Shown: positions 1-7,923, numbered from the stretch's first letter. The stretch is DNA of 64,000 nucleotides from DYJB01 sp963777165 (GCA_963777165.1 CAVZPO010000010.1:9856-73855), one strand, 5' to 3'. Translations and numbers: made by a program. The notes: a model not told the origin generated them from the sequence alone.

Positions 1-2
1 CC

Positions 3-689
3 GCGCTCACCGATTTGCATCCGATCCCGGACGGTGTGGCCGATGAGGATGCGGTCTTCCTGGCCAACACCGAGACGGCCGTCAGCCTGCTCCATGACGG
101 TGCTCCTCTGGCCGGCGAGCGTGTCGCCGTGTGGGGGCAGGGCGTCGTCGGGCTGCTGACGACCTCCCTGCTCGCCCGGCTCCCCCTCGAACGGCTGGTG
201 ACGCTCGATCGGTTCGCGTTGCGCCGCCAGGCATCGCAGGCGCTGGGTGCCACGGCGGTGCTCGACCCCGCCCAGACCGACCTGGCCGCTGCACTCCAGT
301 CCGCGCTGGGCGAGCAGGCCGCCGATCTCACCTACGAACTGACCGGCAACCCGGCGGCGCTTGATGCAGCCTTGAACTCCACTGGCTTCTCGGCTCGACT
401 CATCCTTGGTTCATGGTATGGGACCAAGCCGGTGAGCCTCGATCTGGGCGGCGCCTTCCACCGCAGTCGCATCAGGATTCTCGCCAGCCAGGTGAGCCGC
501 CTCGATCCCGGATTGACAGGACGCTGGACCAAAGCCCGCCGGCTGGCGTTTGCCTGGGGGTGGCTGGCGGGCCTCCGCCCGTCGCGCTGGATCACACATC
601 GTTTCGAGCTCGAACACGCGGCCGAAGCGTACCTCCTTCTTGATCGTCAACCGGATCAGGCCCTGCAGGTCGTCCTGACCTATCCCTGA
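3..689 (+). CDS. Zinc-type dehydrogenase / MDR family oxidoreductase, C-terminal part
   Basis: The reading frame is already open at the window edge, so the N-terminus lies outside and only about 229 residues are visible. The visible part contains a Rossmann-type segment (VAVWGQGVVGLL, around residue 40 of the visible part) followed by a DR-type second strand (LVTLDRFALRR) and an ELTGNPAALDAAL stretch. These are the layout of the nucleotide-binding half of medium-chain dehydrogenases such as threonine or alcohol dehydrogenases. The catalytic zinc residues would be in the missing N-terminal half, so zinc dependence cannot be judged. The gene is followed 22 bp downstream by a pterin-synthase-like gene on the same strand, suggesting one operon. 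The substrate is unknown. Confidence 0.75.
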   Translation, partial: ALTDLHPIPDGVADEDAVFLANTETAVSLLHDGAPLAGERVAVWGQGVVGLLTTSLLARLPLERLVTLDRFALRRQASQALGATAVLDPAQTDLAAALQSALGEQAADLTYELTGNPAALDAALNSTGFSARLILGSWYGTKPVSLDLGGAFHRSRIRILASQVSRLDPGLTGRWTKARRLAFAWGWLAGLRPSRWITHRFELEHAAEAYLLLDRQPDQALQVVLTYP

Positions 690-711
690 CCGGCCCGGGA
701 GCCCGCCTGGC

Positions 712-1092
712 ATGTACACCCTCTCCGTCCGTCGCGAGTTTCGAGCCGAGCACTTCCTGATCGGAGGCGATTGGGGCGCGGAGAACCAGCCGCACCCTCA
801 CGCGTACCGCCTGGAGGTCGAGCTCGAAGGCAAGAGCCTGGATGCGCACGGGTACCTGCTCGACATCGTCGAACTCGAGACGCGGCTGGAGGCGATCGTC
901 AGCCGCTACGCCGGACGGCGACTCAATGATCAGCCCGAATTCGCCGGGCTCAATCCCAGCCTCGAACACTTCGCCCGCATTGTCTGCGAAGGTCTGCTTG
1001 CGGGGAGTCCGGGGCCGAACGTGCAGCGGATTCGCGTCCGGCTCTGGGAGAACGAAATCGCCTGGGCGTCTTATGAACAGGCGGTGGGCTAG
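712..1092 (+). CDS. 6-pyruvoyl-tetrahydropterin synthase / QueD family protein, Glu variant
   Basis: A 126-residue protein of the PTPS/QueD (T-fold) family. The N-terminal strand FRAEHF supplies one zinc-ligand His and the motif HPHAYRLEVE supplies the other two. In QueD and classical PTPS the motif before the His pair is C-x3-H-x-H. Here it reads E-x3-H-x-H (ENQPHPH), so the catalytic Cys is replaced by Glu, as described for the PTPS-III subtype that makes 6-hydroxymethyl-dihydropterin for folate. The C-terminal RLWENEIAWASYE matches the conserved Glu region. Whether it serves folate, queuosine or another pterin is inference. Its stop codon shares a base with the GTG start of the following glycosyltransferase, so the two are probably translationally coupled. 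Confidence 0.75.
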   Translation: MYTLSVRREFRAEHFLIGGDWGAENQPHPHAYRLEVELEGKSLDAHGYLLDIVELETRLEAIVSRYAGRRLNDQPEFAGLNPSLEHFARIVCEGLLAGSPGPNVQRIRVRLWENEIAWASYEQAVG

Positions 1093-2220
1093 TGCACGTC
1101 GGTTTGGTGATCTACGGCGACCTCGAGACGCTGACCGGCGGGTACCTGTATGACCGCTGGCTGGTCGAGCATCTGCGCCACGCCGGCGACCGGGTGAGCA
1201 TCGTTTCTCTGCCGTGGCGCTCGTACCTTCGGCATCTCGGCGACAACATGTCGGCAGAGGTCGGCCGACGGTTGGTCGATCTCGGGGCGGAAGTGGTGCT
1301 CGAGGATGAGCTCAATCATCCATCGCTCCTGGCCGCGAATCGGGCGCTGGCCCGCGCCGGCGGGACCTCGATCATATCGATCCTCCATCACCTTCGTTCG
1401 AGCGAGCCGTGGCCGCCGCTGTCGCGACTGGTGTATCGAACGATCGAGCGCGCCTACCTGCACGGCGTCGACGGATTCGTGTTCAACAGCCAGGCCACCC
1501 GTCGCGCCGTGGAACGCCTGACCGGAAGCGCGAAGCCGTCCGTGCTCGCCTCGCCCGGTGGCGACCGCCTGGGTCCCGGCCCATCCGAGGACGCGGTGCG
1601 CGCCCGCGCGCTCCAGCCCGGCCCGCTGCGGATTCTGTTCGTCGGCAGCCTGACCCCGCGGAAGGGACTGCACGTGCTGCTCGAGGCTCTGGCCGCCCTC
1701 CCCGCCGGCGCCTGGTCGCTGGAGGTGATTCGGCGATACGACCCGTGATCCGAAGTATGTGGCGCGCATCCGGCGCCAGATCTCGCATCCGCGCCTGCAA
1801 GGTTCGGTGAGTCTGCTAGGGGCGACTGCGGACGATCGGATTGCCGACGCGCTGCGCCGGTGCCAGGTCCTGGCAGTGCCTTCCACCCACGAAGGCTTCG
1901 GGATTGCCTACCTGGAGGCGATGAGCTTCGGGTTGCCGGTGCTGGCCTCCGCCTCCGGCGGCGCGTCAGAGATCGTCTCGGAGGAGGAAACCGGATTCCT
2001 GATCCGGCCCGGCGATTCCGCCACGCTGACCGAGCGGCTTGATACCCTCTGCCGCGATCGGACCCTGCTGGCGCGGCTCGGCACCACGGCTCAGCAGCAC
2101 GCCCTCGCCCGGCCGCGATGGGCCAACTCGATGGAGAGCATTCGTCAATTCCTTGTTCATCTCCGCCCGACTGGGGCGGCCGCCCCGGCTCTGTCAATGG
2201 CTCATGGAGGAGTCCAATGA
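1092..2220 (+). CDS. Glycosyltransferase family 4-like protein, one frameshift
   Basis: Two consecutive open frames together make one GT-B glycosyltransferase of about 375 residues. The first (1092-1748, GTG start) carries the acceptor domain and the interdomain strand RILFVGSLTPRKGLHVLLEAL. The second, picked up near 1729, carries the donor-binding half with the family signature STHEGFGIAYLEAMSFGLPV and ASGGASEIV. Removing one T at 1729-1730 restores continuous reading (LEV, then IGDTTRDPKYVARIRRQI), so the break looks like a one-base insertion rather than decay. The product probably transfers an activated sugar to a lipid or surface acceptor. The stop overlaps the ATG of the next gene (ATGA), so coupled translation is likely. 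The substrate is not predictable. Confidence 0.75.
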
Positions 2221-2555
2221 AACGATCAACCTTGCGTGCCATCATCCTGGTCACCGGCCTGTTTACGGCGCTCGTTCACCTGGTGCTGTTGAATCTCAGC
2301 ATGGGCAAGATCGATCCGCTCTTTACCCTGAACGGTCTCGGATACCTGGCGCTGCTGGCCGCCCTGTTCCTCAACCTGCCCGTCGTGTCCAAGCAGCAGA
2401 CCTTGGTGCACTGGGCCTTCATGGCTTTCGCGGCGGTGACGATCGTGGCGTGGGTTGTGATGGGCCGGCCATACACCGCCCTCGGGTATGTGACCAAGCT
2501 GGACGAGCTCGTGCTGATCGCCGCGCTCTACCTGCACCTGCGCGCCAAGGCGTGA
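2217..2555 (+). CDS. Small integral membrane protein, about 112 aa
   Basis: The ATG at 2217 is preceded by GGAGG at a good distance and overlaps the stop of the glycosyltransferase, which decides the start over upstream codons. The protein has four hydrophobic segments: residues about 8-26 (AIILVTGLFTALVHLVLL), 39-56, 65-85 (HWAFMAFAAVTIVAWVVM) and 95-110. No enzymatic motif is visible and I do not recognise the family with confidence. It resembles short conserved membrane proteins of Chloroflexota. It sits in a tightly overlapping run of four plus-strand genes, so it is likely co-transcribed with the glycosyltransferase and methyltransferase. Confidence 0.65.
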   Translation: MKRSTLRAIILVTGLFTALVHLVLLNLSMGKIDPLFTLNGLGYLALLAALFLNLPVVSKQQTLVHWAFMAFAAVTIVAWVVMGRPYTALGYVTKLDELVLIAALYLHLRAKA

Positions 2556-3529
2556 CGGCAGGCTCCACCCCACCCGCCGCGGGAACGTCCCCGCGGCGGT
2601 ACTCCTTCGCTCGCTACCTGAGCGCCAAGGCGACGGTCGACGACCGCTCTCTGAACGCGCACGTCTGGGACACCCTTCGACAGGCTGTGCCTCTCCTTGC
2701 AGCGGACGGCGGGGTGCGGGTCGTCGAACTCGGCTCCGGGATCGGGACGATGGTGGAGCGAATGCTGGACCGGCGGCTGCTCGCCCGGTTCTCCTACCGC
2801 GGCGTCGAGGCGCAACCTGGCCTGGCGCGCCTGGCCACTCGCCGGCTATCGGCGTGGGGGCGGAAGCACGGCTACACCGTCGACGGCCTTGTGGACGGAT
2901 TGGTGCTCCGCCGCGAAGCGGAGGAGATCCGCCTCGCCTTCCCCGCCGTCGACGCGCTCCAGGTGGCCCGCCGGCAGCGCCGGACGGCGGACCTGCTGAT
3001 GGCGCATGCCTTCCTCGATCTGCTCGACCTGCCGACAGCGCTTCCGGCCCTGCTCGGGATGCTCCGCCCCGGCGGCCTGTTCTATTTCACCCTGAACTTC
3101 GACGGGGTGACGGCCTTTGAGCCCTCGATCGACCCGCCGCTGGATGACGAGATCCTGGGCCTGTATCACCGCACGATGGATGAGCGCCTCGTCGGCGGCC
3201 GCCGCTCGGGCGACAGCCGCACCGGCCGCCATCTGCTGGCCGCGCTTCAGGCCACGGACGTGCAGCTGCTGGCAGCCGGTGCCTCGGATTGGGTCGTCGT
3301 CCCGGTGAAGGGCCGCTACCCGAACGATGAAGCCTACTTCCTGCACTTCATCCTGCACACGGTGGAACGTGCGCTTCGCCGCCGTCCCGAGCTCGACCCA
3401 CGGCGCTTCGCTCGCTGGGTCGAGCGCCGCCATGCCCAGGTCGAGCGCGGCGAGCTGATCTACATCGCCCATCAGCTGGACGTGCTGGGGAGGGCTTCGG
3501 GTCGCCGGGAAACAAAGAGCGCAGGCTGA
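2552..3529 (+). CDS. Class I SAM-dependent methyltransferase
   Basis: About 325 residues starting at GTG 2552, whose last bases overlap the previous stop (GTGA). The frame is open further upstream, but that region is taken by the preceding genes. Residues about 45-60 contain the SAM-binding motif I, VRVVELGSGIGTMVERML, followed by an acidic/aromatic region (YRGVEAQPGLARLA) and a motif resembling ALLGMLRPGGLFYFTLNFDG before the catalytic segment, all typical of Rossmann methyltransferases. The C-terminal third is less conserved. The substrate is unknown; the neighbouring glycosyltransferase suggests a role in modifying a surface molecule or lipid. The stop codon lies inside an inverted repeat (3520-3537). 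Confidence 0.72.
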   Translation: MTAGSTPPAAGTSPRRYSFARYLSAKATVDDRSLNAHVWDTLRQAVPLLAADGGVRVVELGSGIGTMVERMLDRRLLARFSYRGVEAQPGLARLATRRLSAWGRKHGYTVDGLVDGLVLRREAEEIRLAFPAVDALQVARRQRRTADLLMAHAFLDLLDLPTALPALLGMLRPGGLFYFTLNFDGVTAFEPSIDPPLDDEILGLYHRTMDERLVGGRRSGDSRTGRHLLAALQATDVQLLAAGASDWVVVPVKGRYPNDEAYFLHFILHTVERALRRRPELDPRRFARWVERRHAQVERGELIYIAHQLDVLGRASGRRETKSAG

Positions 3530-3537
3530 AGCCTGCG
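3520..3537. repeat. Short hairpin overlapping the methyltransferase stop codon
   Basis: CGCAGGC, loop TGAA, GCCTGCG: a perfect 7-bp stem whose loop contains the TGA stop codon. No U-tract follows. It lies between convergent genes and may help termination or be part of a REP-like element. Confidence 0.5.
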
Positions 3538-3595
3538 GCTACCTGCCCGCGATCTTCACCCCGAGCAAAGCCCGATCGCCCGCCTGACGATGCTC

Positions 3596-3646
3596 GTAGG
3601 GGCGAAGGCGCCGGGCTTCGCGGCACGAACGGTGCTTCGCCCCTAC
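3596..3646. repeat. 12-bp inverted repeat, REP/MITE-like, in convergent gap
   Basis: The arms GTAGGGGCGAAG (3596-3607) and CTTCGCCCCTAC (3635-3646) are perfectly complementary and enclose 27 nt that include a further GC-rich partial hairpin. This form, GTAGGGGCG...CGCCCCTAC, resembles dispersed REP-like elements of high-GC bacteria. The whole 3530-3812 gap between the convergent methyltransferase and argH shows no other gene. Confidence 0.55.
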
Positions 3647-3812
3647 CTTGCATACGTCACATGCCAGCAGCGCCGCCTGCGGCACATGTTGATGCTGCAG
3701 AAGGCCGCCTAACCATCGAGCCATGGGTGGGCGTCCCAACTTCGGGCCCGTGTTGTCCCACTGTTGGGGATCCGATTCACGCAGCATAGAGAACGGCTGA
3801 GTTTCGCCGGCG

Positions 3813-5204
3813 TCAACCCACCCCGGTCTCTTTGTACACCGCCAACCTGGCGCGCGCGGACGCCAACTGCTCGCGCAGCGCCCGACGGCTGGTCCCGCCC
3901 TTCGCGTCGCGGCGATCGAGCGCCACACTCAGGTCGAACAAGCGCAAGGTGCCCTCGTCGAAACGCGGATCGACGGACTGCCATTCCTCCACGGTCAGGC
4001 CGTTCAGTTCCCTCCCCTTCGCCTCCGCCAGGCGCAGGGCCTTGCCCACGCTGGCATGAGCCTCCCGGAACGGCACGCCTCGCTCGACCAGGTAGTCCGC
4101 CACATCGACGGTGAACGCCTCGGGCACAATCGCCGCCGCCATCCTTCCCCGATCGATCCGCAGGGATCGAACCAGGCCAGACAGGACCGGCAGCGCGGAC
4201 ATCAGCGTGTCGAAGGAGTCAAAGACAGGTTCCTTGTCTTCCTGCAGGTCCTTGTCGTAGGCGGAGGGGAGGCCCTTCAGCACCGTCAGCAGCGCGGTCA
4301 GGTTGCCGATCAAGCGCCCGGCCTTGCCACGGGCGAGCTCCAGCGGATCGGGGTTTGCCTTATGCGGCATGAGGCTGGACCCCGTTGTAAACGCCTCATC
4401 CAGCTCGACGAAGGCGAATTCCCTCGAGCTGAACAAGATCAAGGCCTCGGACAGCCGGCTGATGTGTACCCCCATGAGGCCGCATGCGAACAGGAAGCTG
4501 GCGACGAAGTCCCGGTCAGAAACCGCATCCAGGCTGTTGGCCGAGACGGCCTGGAAACCAAGTTCCTCGGCGAGTAGGGCTCGATCGACACGAACGGAGG
4601 TGCCGGCCAGCGCCCCGGATCCCAGCGGAAGACATGAGGCGGCCGCACTGGCCTGGCTTAGACGGTCGATGTCCCGGCCGAGCGCCCAGAAGTGGGACAG
4701 CATCCAATGGCCCCACGTCACAGGTTGAGCCTGACGGAGGTGTGTATAGCCCGGCATCGGCGCATGGAGGTCAGCCTCGGCGCCATCCAGGATCGCCTCC
4801 TGGAGCTCCACCACGCGCGTGGTCAACTCCGAGGACGCATGCTGGCACCACAGGCGGAAGTCCGTTGCGACCTGGTCATTTCGACTCCGGCCTGTGTGCA
4901 GCTTGCCGGCTGCGGGTCCGATCAGCTCCGTCAGACGGCGCTCGACGGCAGTATGCACATCCTCATCCGCAGGGGCCAGGTTGAAGCGGTCGGCGGCGAA
5001 CTCCTCGCGGACGGCCGCCAGCCCCCGCAGGATTGCGTCGAGCTCGTCGGGCCCAAGCACGCCGGCTCGCCCGAGCGCGTGCGCCCAGGCGACACTGCCA
5101 GCGATGTCTTCCTTTGCAAGGCGAATATCGAACGAAGCGCTGGCGTTGAAGCGCTCGACGAGGGGATCCGTCGCCTTGGACATCCTGCCACCCCACATCT
5201 TCAT
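3813..5204 (-). CDS. argH: Argininosuccinate lyase
   Basis: Cytosolic last enzyme of arginine synthesis, splitting argininosuccinate into arginine and fumarate. The start MKMWGGRMS (ATG at 5204) gives 463 residues, the usual family length; it has GGGAGAG upstream, whereas an ATG at 5228 would add only eight unconserved residues. Visible family motifs are NDQVATDFRLW with KLHTGRSRNDQ just before it, the TPGYTHLRQAQPVTWG-type segment (here PMPGYTHLRQAQPV), and the fumarase/aspartase superfamily signature GSSLMPHKANPD. The frame is intact. The gene lies 49 bp downstream of argG on the same strand and is therefore expected to be controlled by the argG leader. Confidence 0.96.
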   Translation of the reverse strand: MKMWGGRMSKATDPLVERFNASASFDIRLAKEDIAGSVAWAHALGRAGVLGPDELDAILRGLAAVREEFAADRFNLAPADEDVHTAVERRLTELIGPAAGKLHTGRSRNDQVATDFRLWCQHASSELTTRVVELQEAILDGAEADLHAPMPGYTHLRQAQPVTWGHWMLSHFWALGRDIDRLSQASAAASCLPLGSGALAGTSVRVDRALLAEELGFQAVSANSLDAVSDRDFVASFLFACGLMGVHISRLSEALILFSSREFAFVELDEAFTTGSSLMPHKANPDPLELARGKAGRLIGNLTALLTVLKGLPSAYDKDLQEDKEPVFDSFDTLMSALPVLSGLVRSLRIDRGRMAAAIVPEAFTVDVADYLVERGVPFREAHASVGKALRLAEAKGRELNGLTVEEWQSVDPRFDEGTLRLFDLSVALDRRDAKGGTSRRALREQLASARARLAVYKETGVG

Positions 5205-5253
5205 GCCGGTGTCTCTCCCAGGAGTCATGCCCGGAAACTCCGGGCGGCCCCCC

Positions 5254-6516
5254 TCAATCGCGCTGTATCTGACCCGGCTCGACCACAGCATAGCGAGTGC
5301 GGCCTGCCTCCGTGAGTTCCCTCATGGCCCGCACCTTCATCGGAAGTCCAAACAGATTGATGAATCCCTCCGCGTCGCGCTGGTTATACACCTCATCCTG
5401 CCCGAAAGTGGCAAAGTCCTCCCGGTACAGGCTCTCGCCTGAACCGCGCCCGGTCACGATCACATTTCCCTTGTACAGCCGCAGCCTCACCCAGCCGGTG
5501 ACCGTCTTCTGCGTCTCGCCGATGAACGCCTGCAGGCCCTCTCGCAGTGTCGTGAACCACTTCCCGTAGTACACCAGTTCGGCGTAGTCCAGCGCGACAT
5601 GCTCTTTGTAGTGGGCCACATCGCGGTCGAGGCACAGGCTCTCGAGCTCGCGATGGGCCAAGACCAGGATCGTACCGCCGGGCGTCTCGTAGACGCCGCG
5701 CGATTTCATCCCCACCAACCGGTTTTCGACCAGGTCGACGCGGCCGATGCCATGCTTGGCCCCGTGCGCGTTGGCCGTCTCGACCAACTGGGCCGGTCCC
5801 ATCCTCTTCCCGTCGATACTCACCGGGATCCCCATCTCGAAGTCGATGGTGATCTCCTCCCCCTCGTCCGGGGCATTGTGCGGGGAGTTCGTCCATTGAT
5901 ACATGCTCTCCTCGGGCTCCTGCGCCGGGCGCTCCAGGGGACCACCCTCATGCGAGAGGTGCCACAGATTTCGGTCGCGGCTGTAGATCGAGCGGAGCGT
6001 CGCGCTGACAGGAACATGGTGGCTCTCGGCATACGCCACCGCCTCCTCGCGCGACCGTATGGCCCACTCGCGCCAGGGCGCAATCACCTTGAGCGCCGGG
6101 TTGAGCGCCTTGTAGGTGAGTTCGAAACGCACCTGATCGTTGCCTTTGCCGGTGCATCCGTGAGCGACGGCGTCGGCGCCCTCCTGCTCTGCGACCCTGA
6201 CTTGCCACTGGGCGATGAGGGGACGGGCGATCGATGTCCCCAGAAGGTACTCCCCCTCGTACCTGGCCCCGGATTGAAGGAGCGGGAACAGGAAGTCCGA
6301 GGCGAATTCTTCGCGCAAGTCCTTCAGGACCAGCTTGCAGGCTCCGCTCGCCAACGCCTTGGCTTCCAGCCCGGACAGTTCTTCTCCCTGCCCGATGTCG
6401 GCACAGAAGCACACAACCTCACAGCCGTAGTTCTCGCGCAGCCATGGCACGATGATCGAGGTATCGAGGCCTCCCGAATAGGCCAGGACGGCTTTCTTGA
6501 TCTTCGACGCAGACAT
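5254..6516 (-). CDS. argG: Argininosuccinate synthase
   Basis: A 420-residue enzyme joining citrulline and aspartate with ATP to give argininosuccinate. The N-terminus KAVLAYSGGLDTSIIV is the PP-loop (SGGxDTS) ATP pyrophosphatase motif. GCTGKGNDQVRFE and SPHNAPDEGEEITIDFE are further conserved stretches, and the length is normal. The ATG at 6516 has AAAGGGGAC about eight bases upstream. It is the first structural gene of an argG-argH pair and is preceded by a 215-nt leader with a terminator and an Arg-rich peptide, described separately. The frame is clean over its full length, unlike several neighbours. Confidence 0.97.
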   Translation of the reverse strand: MSASKIKKAVLAYSGGLDTSIIVPWLRENYGCEVVCFCADIGQGEELSGLEAKALASGACKLVLKDLREEFASDFLFPLLQSGARYEGEYLLGTSIARPLIAQWQVRVAEQEGADAVAHGCTGKGNDQVRFELTYKALNPALKVIAPWREWAIRSREEAVAYAESHHVPVSATLRSIYSRDRNLWHLSHEGGPLERPAQEPEESMYQWTNSPHNAPDEGEEITIDFEMGIPVSIDGKRMGPAQLVETANAHGAKHGIGRVDLVENRLVGMKSRGVYETPGGTILVLAHRELESLCLDRDVAHYKEHVALDYAELVYYGKWFTTLREGLQAFIGETQKTVTGWVRLRLYKGNVIVTGRGSGESLYREDFATFGQDEVYNQRDAEGFINLFGLPMKVRAMRELTEAGRTRYAVVEPGQIQRD

Positions 6517-6580
6517 GATGGTCCCCTTTCTGACTCACTCTTAAGCATGGGCGAATTCCGGTCTGGACCCGATCGCTTTC

Positions 6581-6622
6581 AAGAAAAACGAAACCCGCCA
6601 GACGCATTCCTTGTCTGGCGGG
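6581..6622 (-). terminator. Intrinsic terminator in the argG leader (attenuator, segments 3:4)
   Basis: On the minus strand CCCGCCAGAC, a 9-nt loop, GTCTGGCGGG forms a perfect 10-bp stem (6622-6594), followed at once by TTTCGTTTTTCTT (6593-6581). This is the only hairpin noted in the window with a clear U-tract. It lies 65 bp upstream of the argG start and downstream of a promoter, so it would stop transcription before argG unless it is prevented from forming. Confidence 0.85.
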
Positions 6623-6648
6623 CAGGCGGCAACTCGTGGAAAACAGCG

Positions 6649-6729
6649 TCAGCCGGAGAGCCTCAATCGCCAGACGAGCATCTGGCGGGGACGACGGAAG
6701 CGCAGGCAAGACCGCAGATTGCCGGACAT
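6649..6729 (-). CDS. argL: Arginine-rich leader peptide of the argGH attenuator, 26 aa
   Basis: A short frame beginning with ATG at 6729 and ending with TGA at 6651-6649. It starts only a few bases after the predicted transcription start, so the mRNA would be nearly leaderless. The peptide begins MSGNLRSCLR, continues FRRPRQMLVW and ends RLRLSG. Seven of 26 residues are Arg, encoded by CGG, CGC, CGT-CGT, CGC, CGA and AGG. The CGT-CGT-CCC-CGC cluster sits directly on segment 1 of the first leader hairpin, and the stop lies between segments 2 and 3. This is the arrangement of classical amino-acid attenuators. The symbol argL is descriptive only. The frame happens to be continuous with the long flippase frame upstream. 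Confidence 0.72.
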   Translation of the reverse strand: MSGNLRSCLRFRRPRQMLVWRLRLSG

Positions 6730-7923
6730 ATTGGCAGCAGAATACGATAAGTAGGTCGGTAAGTCAAGGGCGATAAGGACAGTGACCTCCAAGGTTGGAA
6801 TCCGGATCGTTCTGACCTGTTCGGTGAGACGGCCGCAGCCTTGCCTCGCCCTCCTTCCCGGCAGGCTGCCGTGGGCCATCGTCACAAGCGCTGGCGGTTG
6901 GCCGGAGCCTACCTCATTCGCCGCGCGTACCACGCACCGAACGCCGAGACCGGCGAAGGCGAAGACCAGGTCGCGAGCACGAATCAGCAGGCCAAGCCCC
7001 AAACCCTCGGCGCGACTGTATCCCAGCGCAGCCAGGGCCAGCGCCTGGCTGGTCTCCAGCGCCCCGAACCCTCCGGGTACCGGCACGAGAAGCGCCAGGC
7101 GGCCGGCGGTGATCCCACCGATCGTTTGCATCAGATCAAGGTGAACATCCAGGAACGACAGCATCAATCCGTACTCGAAGACGATCGCCAACCAGCCAAC
7201 GAGCGATAGGCCCATTGCGGAGGCCAACCCCTCGGGCCGTTCCCGGCAGAAGGTGATGATCTGCTCTTCGGTCGCCTCCACCCAGCCCACCACGCGCGCC
7301 CATCCGATCGACCTTCGGATCGTCGGGATCGGCACCCAGCGCAAGAGCCCGGTCACGGGTTTGCGGCCGGTCAACGCCGCCGCCAGGAACAACAGTGGGA
7401 TGAACAGCAGCGCCGCCGCGACGAAGCCAAGCCATCGGCCGCCTTCGTCCGGGATCAACCGCAGCCTCAAAGACAGGACGACCCCGAAGGCCAGGAAGGT
7501 GAAGTTGCCGAGCAGCTCGACGGCACGGTCGATGATCACCGCGGCGGTCGCGTCCGGAGTCGGCACGGCATGCCGGCGGTGGCACAGGGCGATCTGCAGC
7601 GGTTCGCCTCCGAACTGCGTTCCGGGCGTCAGGTAGCTCAGAGCGAAACCGGCCAGCCGGTAGGTGGACAGCCGGATCAGTGGGATACGGTGCCCCTGCG
7701 CCCTCAGGATGACCCACCAGCGCAGCGTGAAGACGTAGGTAATCCCGATGTTCACGCACAACAGGACGACGATCTCGCCGACCGTCAAGCGTCGGAGCGC
7801 GCCGGCGATCTCGGCCAGGGGGATGCCTCGCACGACCCAGGCCACGGCCACCACGACGAGCACGATCGCAGCGATTTGCAGCAGACGTCGTGCCGCCGGC
7901 ACACGCGCGCCGGGCTCAGTCAC
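6649..7923 (-). CDS. Flippase-like integral membrane protein (UPF0104 / LPG synthase TM family)
   Basis: About 340 residues of a polytopic protein with repeated hydrophobic segments, for example LQIAAIVLVVVAVAWVV (residues ~15-31), VVLLCVNIGITYVF and WLGFVAAALLFIPLLFLAAAL. It has the family features LTPGTQFGGEPLQI and VPVPGGFGALETSQALALAALG. Members move or modify polyprenyl or phospholipids. The frame starts with GTG at 7923, overlapping the end of the upstream phosphatidyltransferase by 8 bp. The last ~90 residues do not look like this family, and they overlap the argG promoter and leader peptide. In the +1 frame the sequence ends GAWYARRMR and stops at TAG 6911-6909, which is probably the native end after a one-base insertion near 6939. 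Confidence 0.7.
   Translation of the reverse strand: MTEPGARVPAARRLLQIAAIVLVVVAVAWVVRGIPLAEIAGALRRLTVGEIVVLLCVNIGITYVFTLRWWVILRAQGHRIPLIRLSTYRLAGFALSYLTPGTQFGGEPLQIALCHRRHAVPTPDATAAVIIDRAVELLGNFTFLAFGVVLSLRLRLIPDEGGRWLGFVAAALLFIPLLFLAAALTGRKPVTGLLRWVPIPTIRRSIGWARVVGWVEATEEQIITFCRERPEGLASAMGLSLVGWLAIVFEYGLMLSFLDVHLDLMQTIGGITAGRLALLVPVPGGFGALETSQALALAALGYSRAEGLGLGLLIRARDLVFAFAGLGVRCVVRAANEVGSGQPPALVTMAHGSLPGRRARQGCGRLTEQVRTIRIPTLEVTVLIALDLPTYLSYSAANMSGNLRSCLRFRRPRQMLVWRLRLSG
6668..6687 (-). promoter_or_regulatory. First leader hairpin of the arg attenuator (segments 1:2), competing with segment 3
   Basis: On the minus strand CGCCAGA, loop TGCTCG, TCTGGCG gives a 7-bp stem. Its 3' arm with one more base (GTCTGGCG, 6675-6668) is also perfectly complementary over 8 bp to CGCCAGAC in the 5' arm of the terminator (6620-6613). 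Pairing 2:3 would therefore be an antiterminator, exclusive with 1:2 and with the 3:4 terminator. Segment 1 overlaps leader codons 15-17. Confidence 0.75.
6739..6767 (-). promoter_or_regulatory. Sigma-70-type promoter of the argGH leader transcript
   Basis: On the minus strand TTGACT (6767-6762), a 17-bp spacer and TATTCT (6744-6739). Both boxes are close to consensus and the spacing is ideal. Transcription would start near 6732, just before the leader-peptide ATG at 6729. Confidence 0.75.

Noticed and set aside
6581..6738. T-box riboswitch as an explanation of the argG leader
   Set aside because: I see no T-box consensus sequence or specifier-loop layout; the Arg-rich ORF and competing hairpins explain the leader better.
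5599..6750. Plus-strand open frame across argG
   Set aside because: Antisense shadow of a well-conserved, intact argG.
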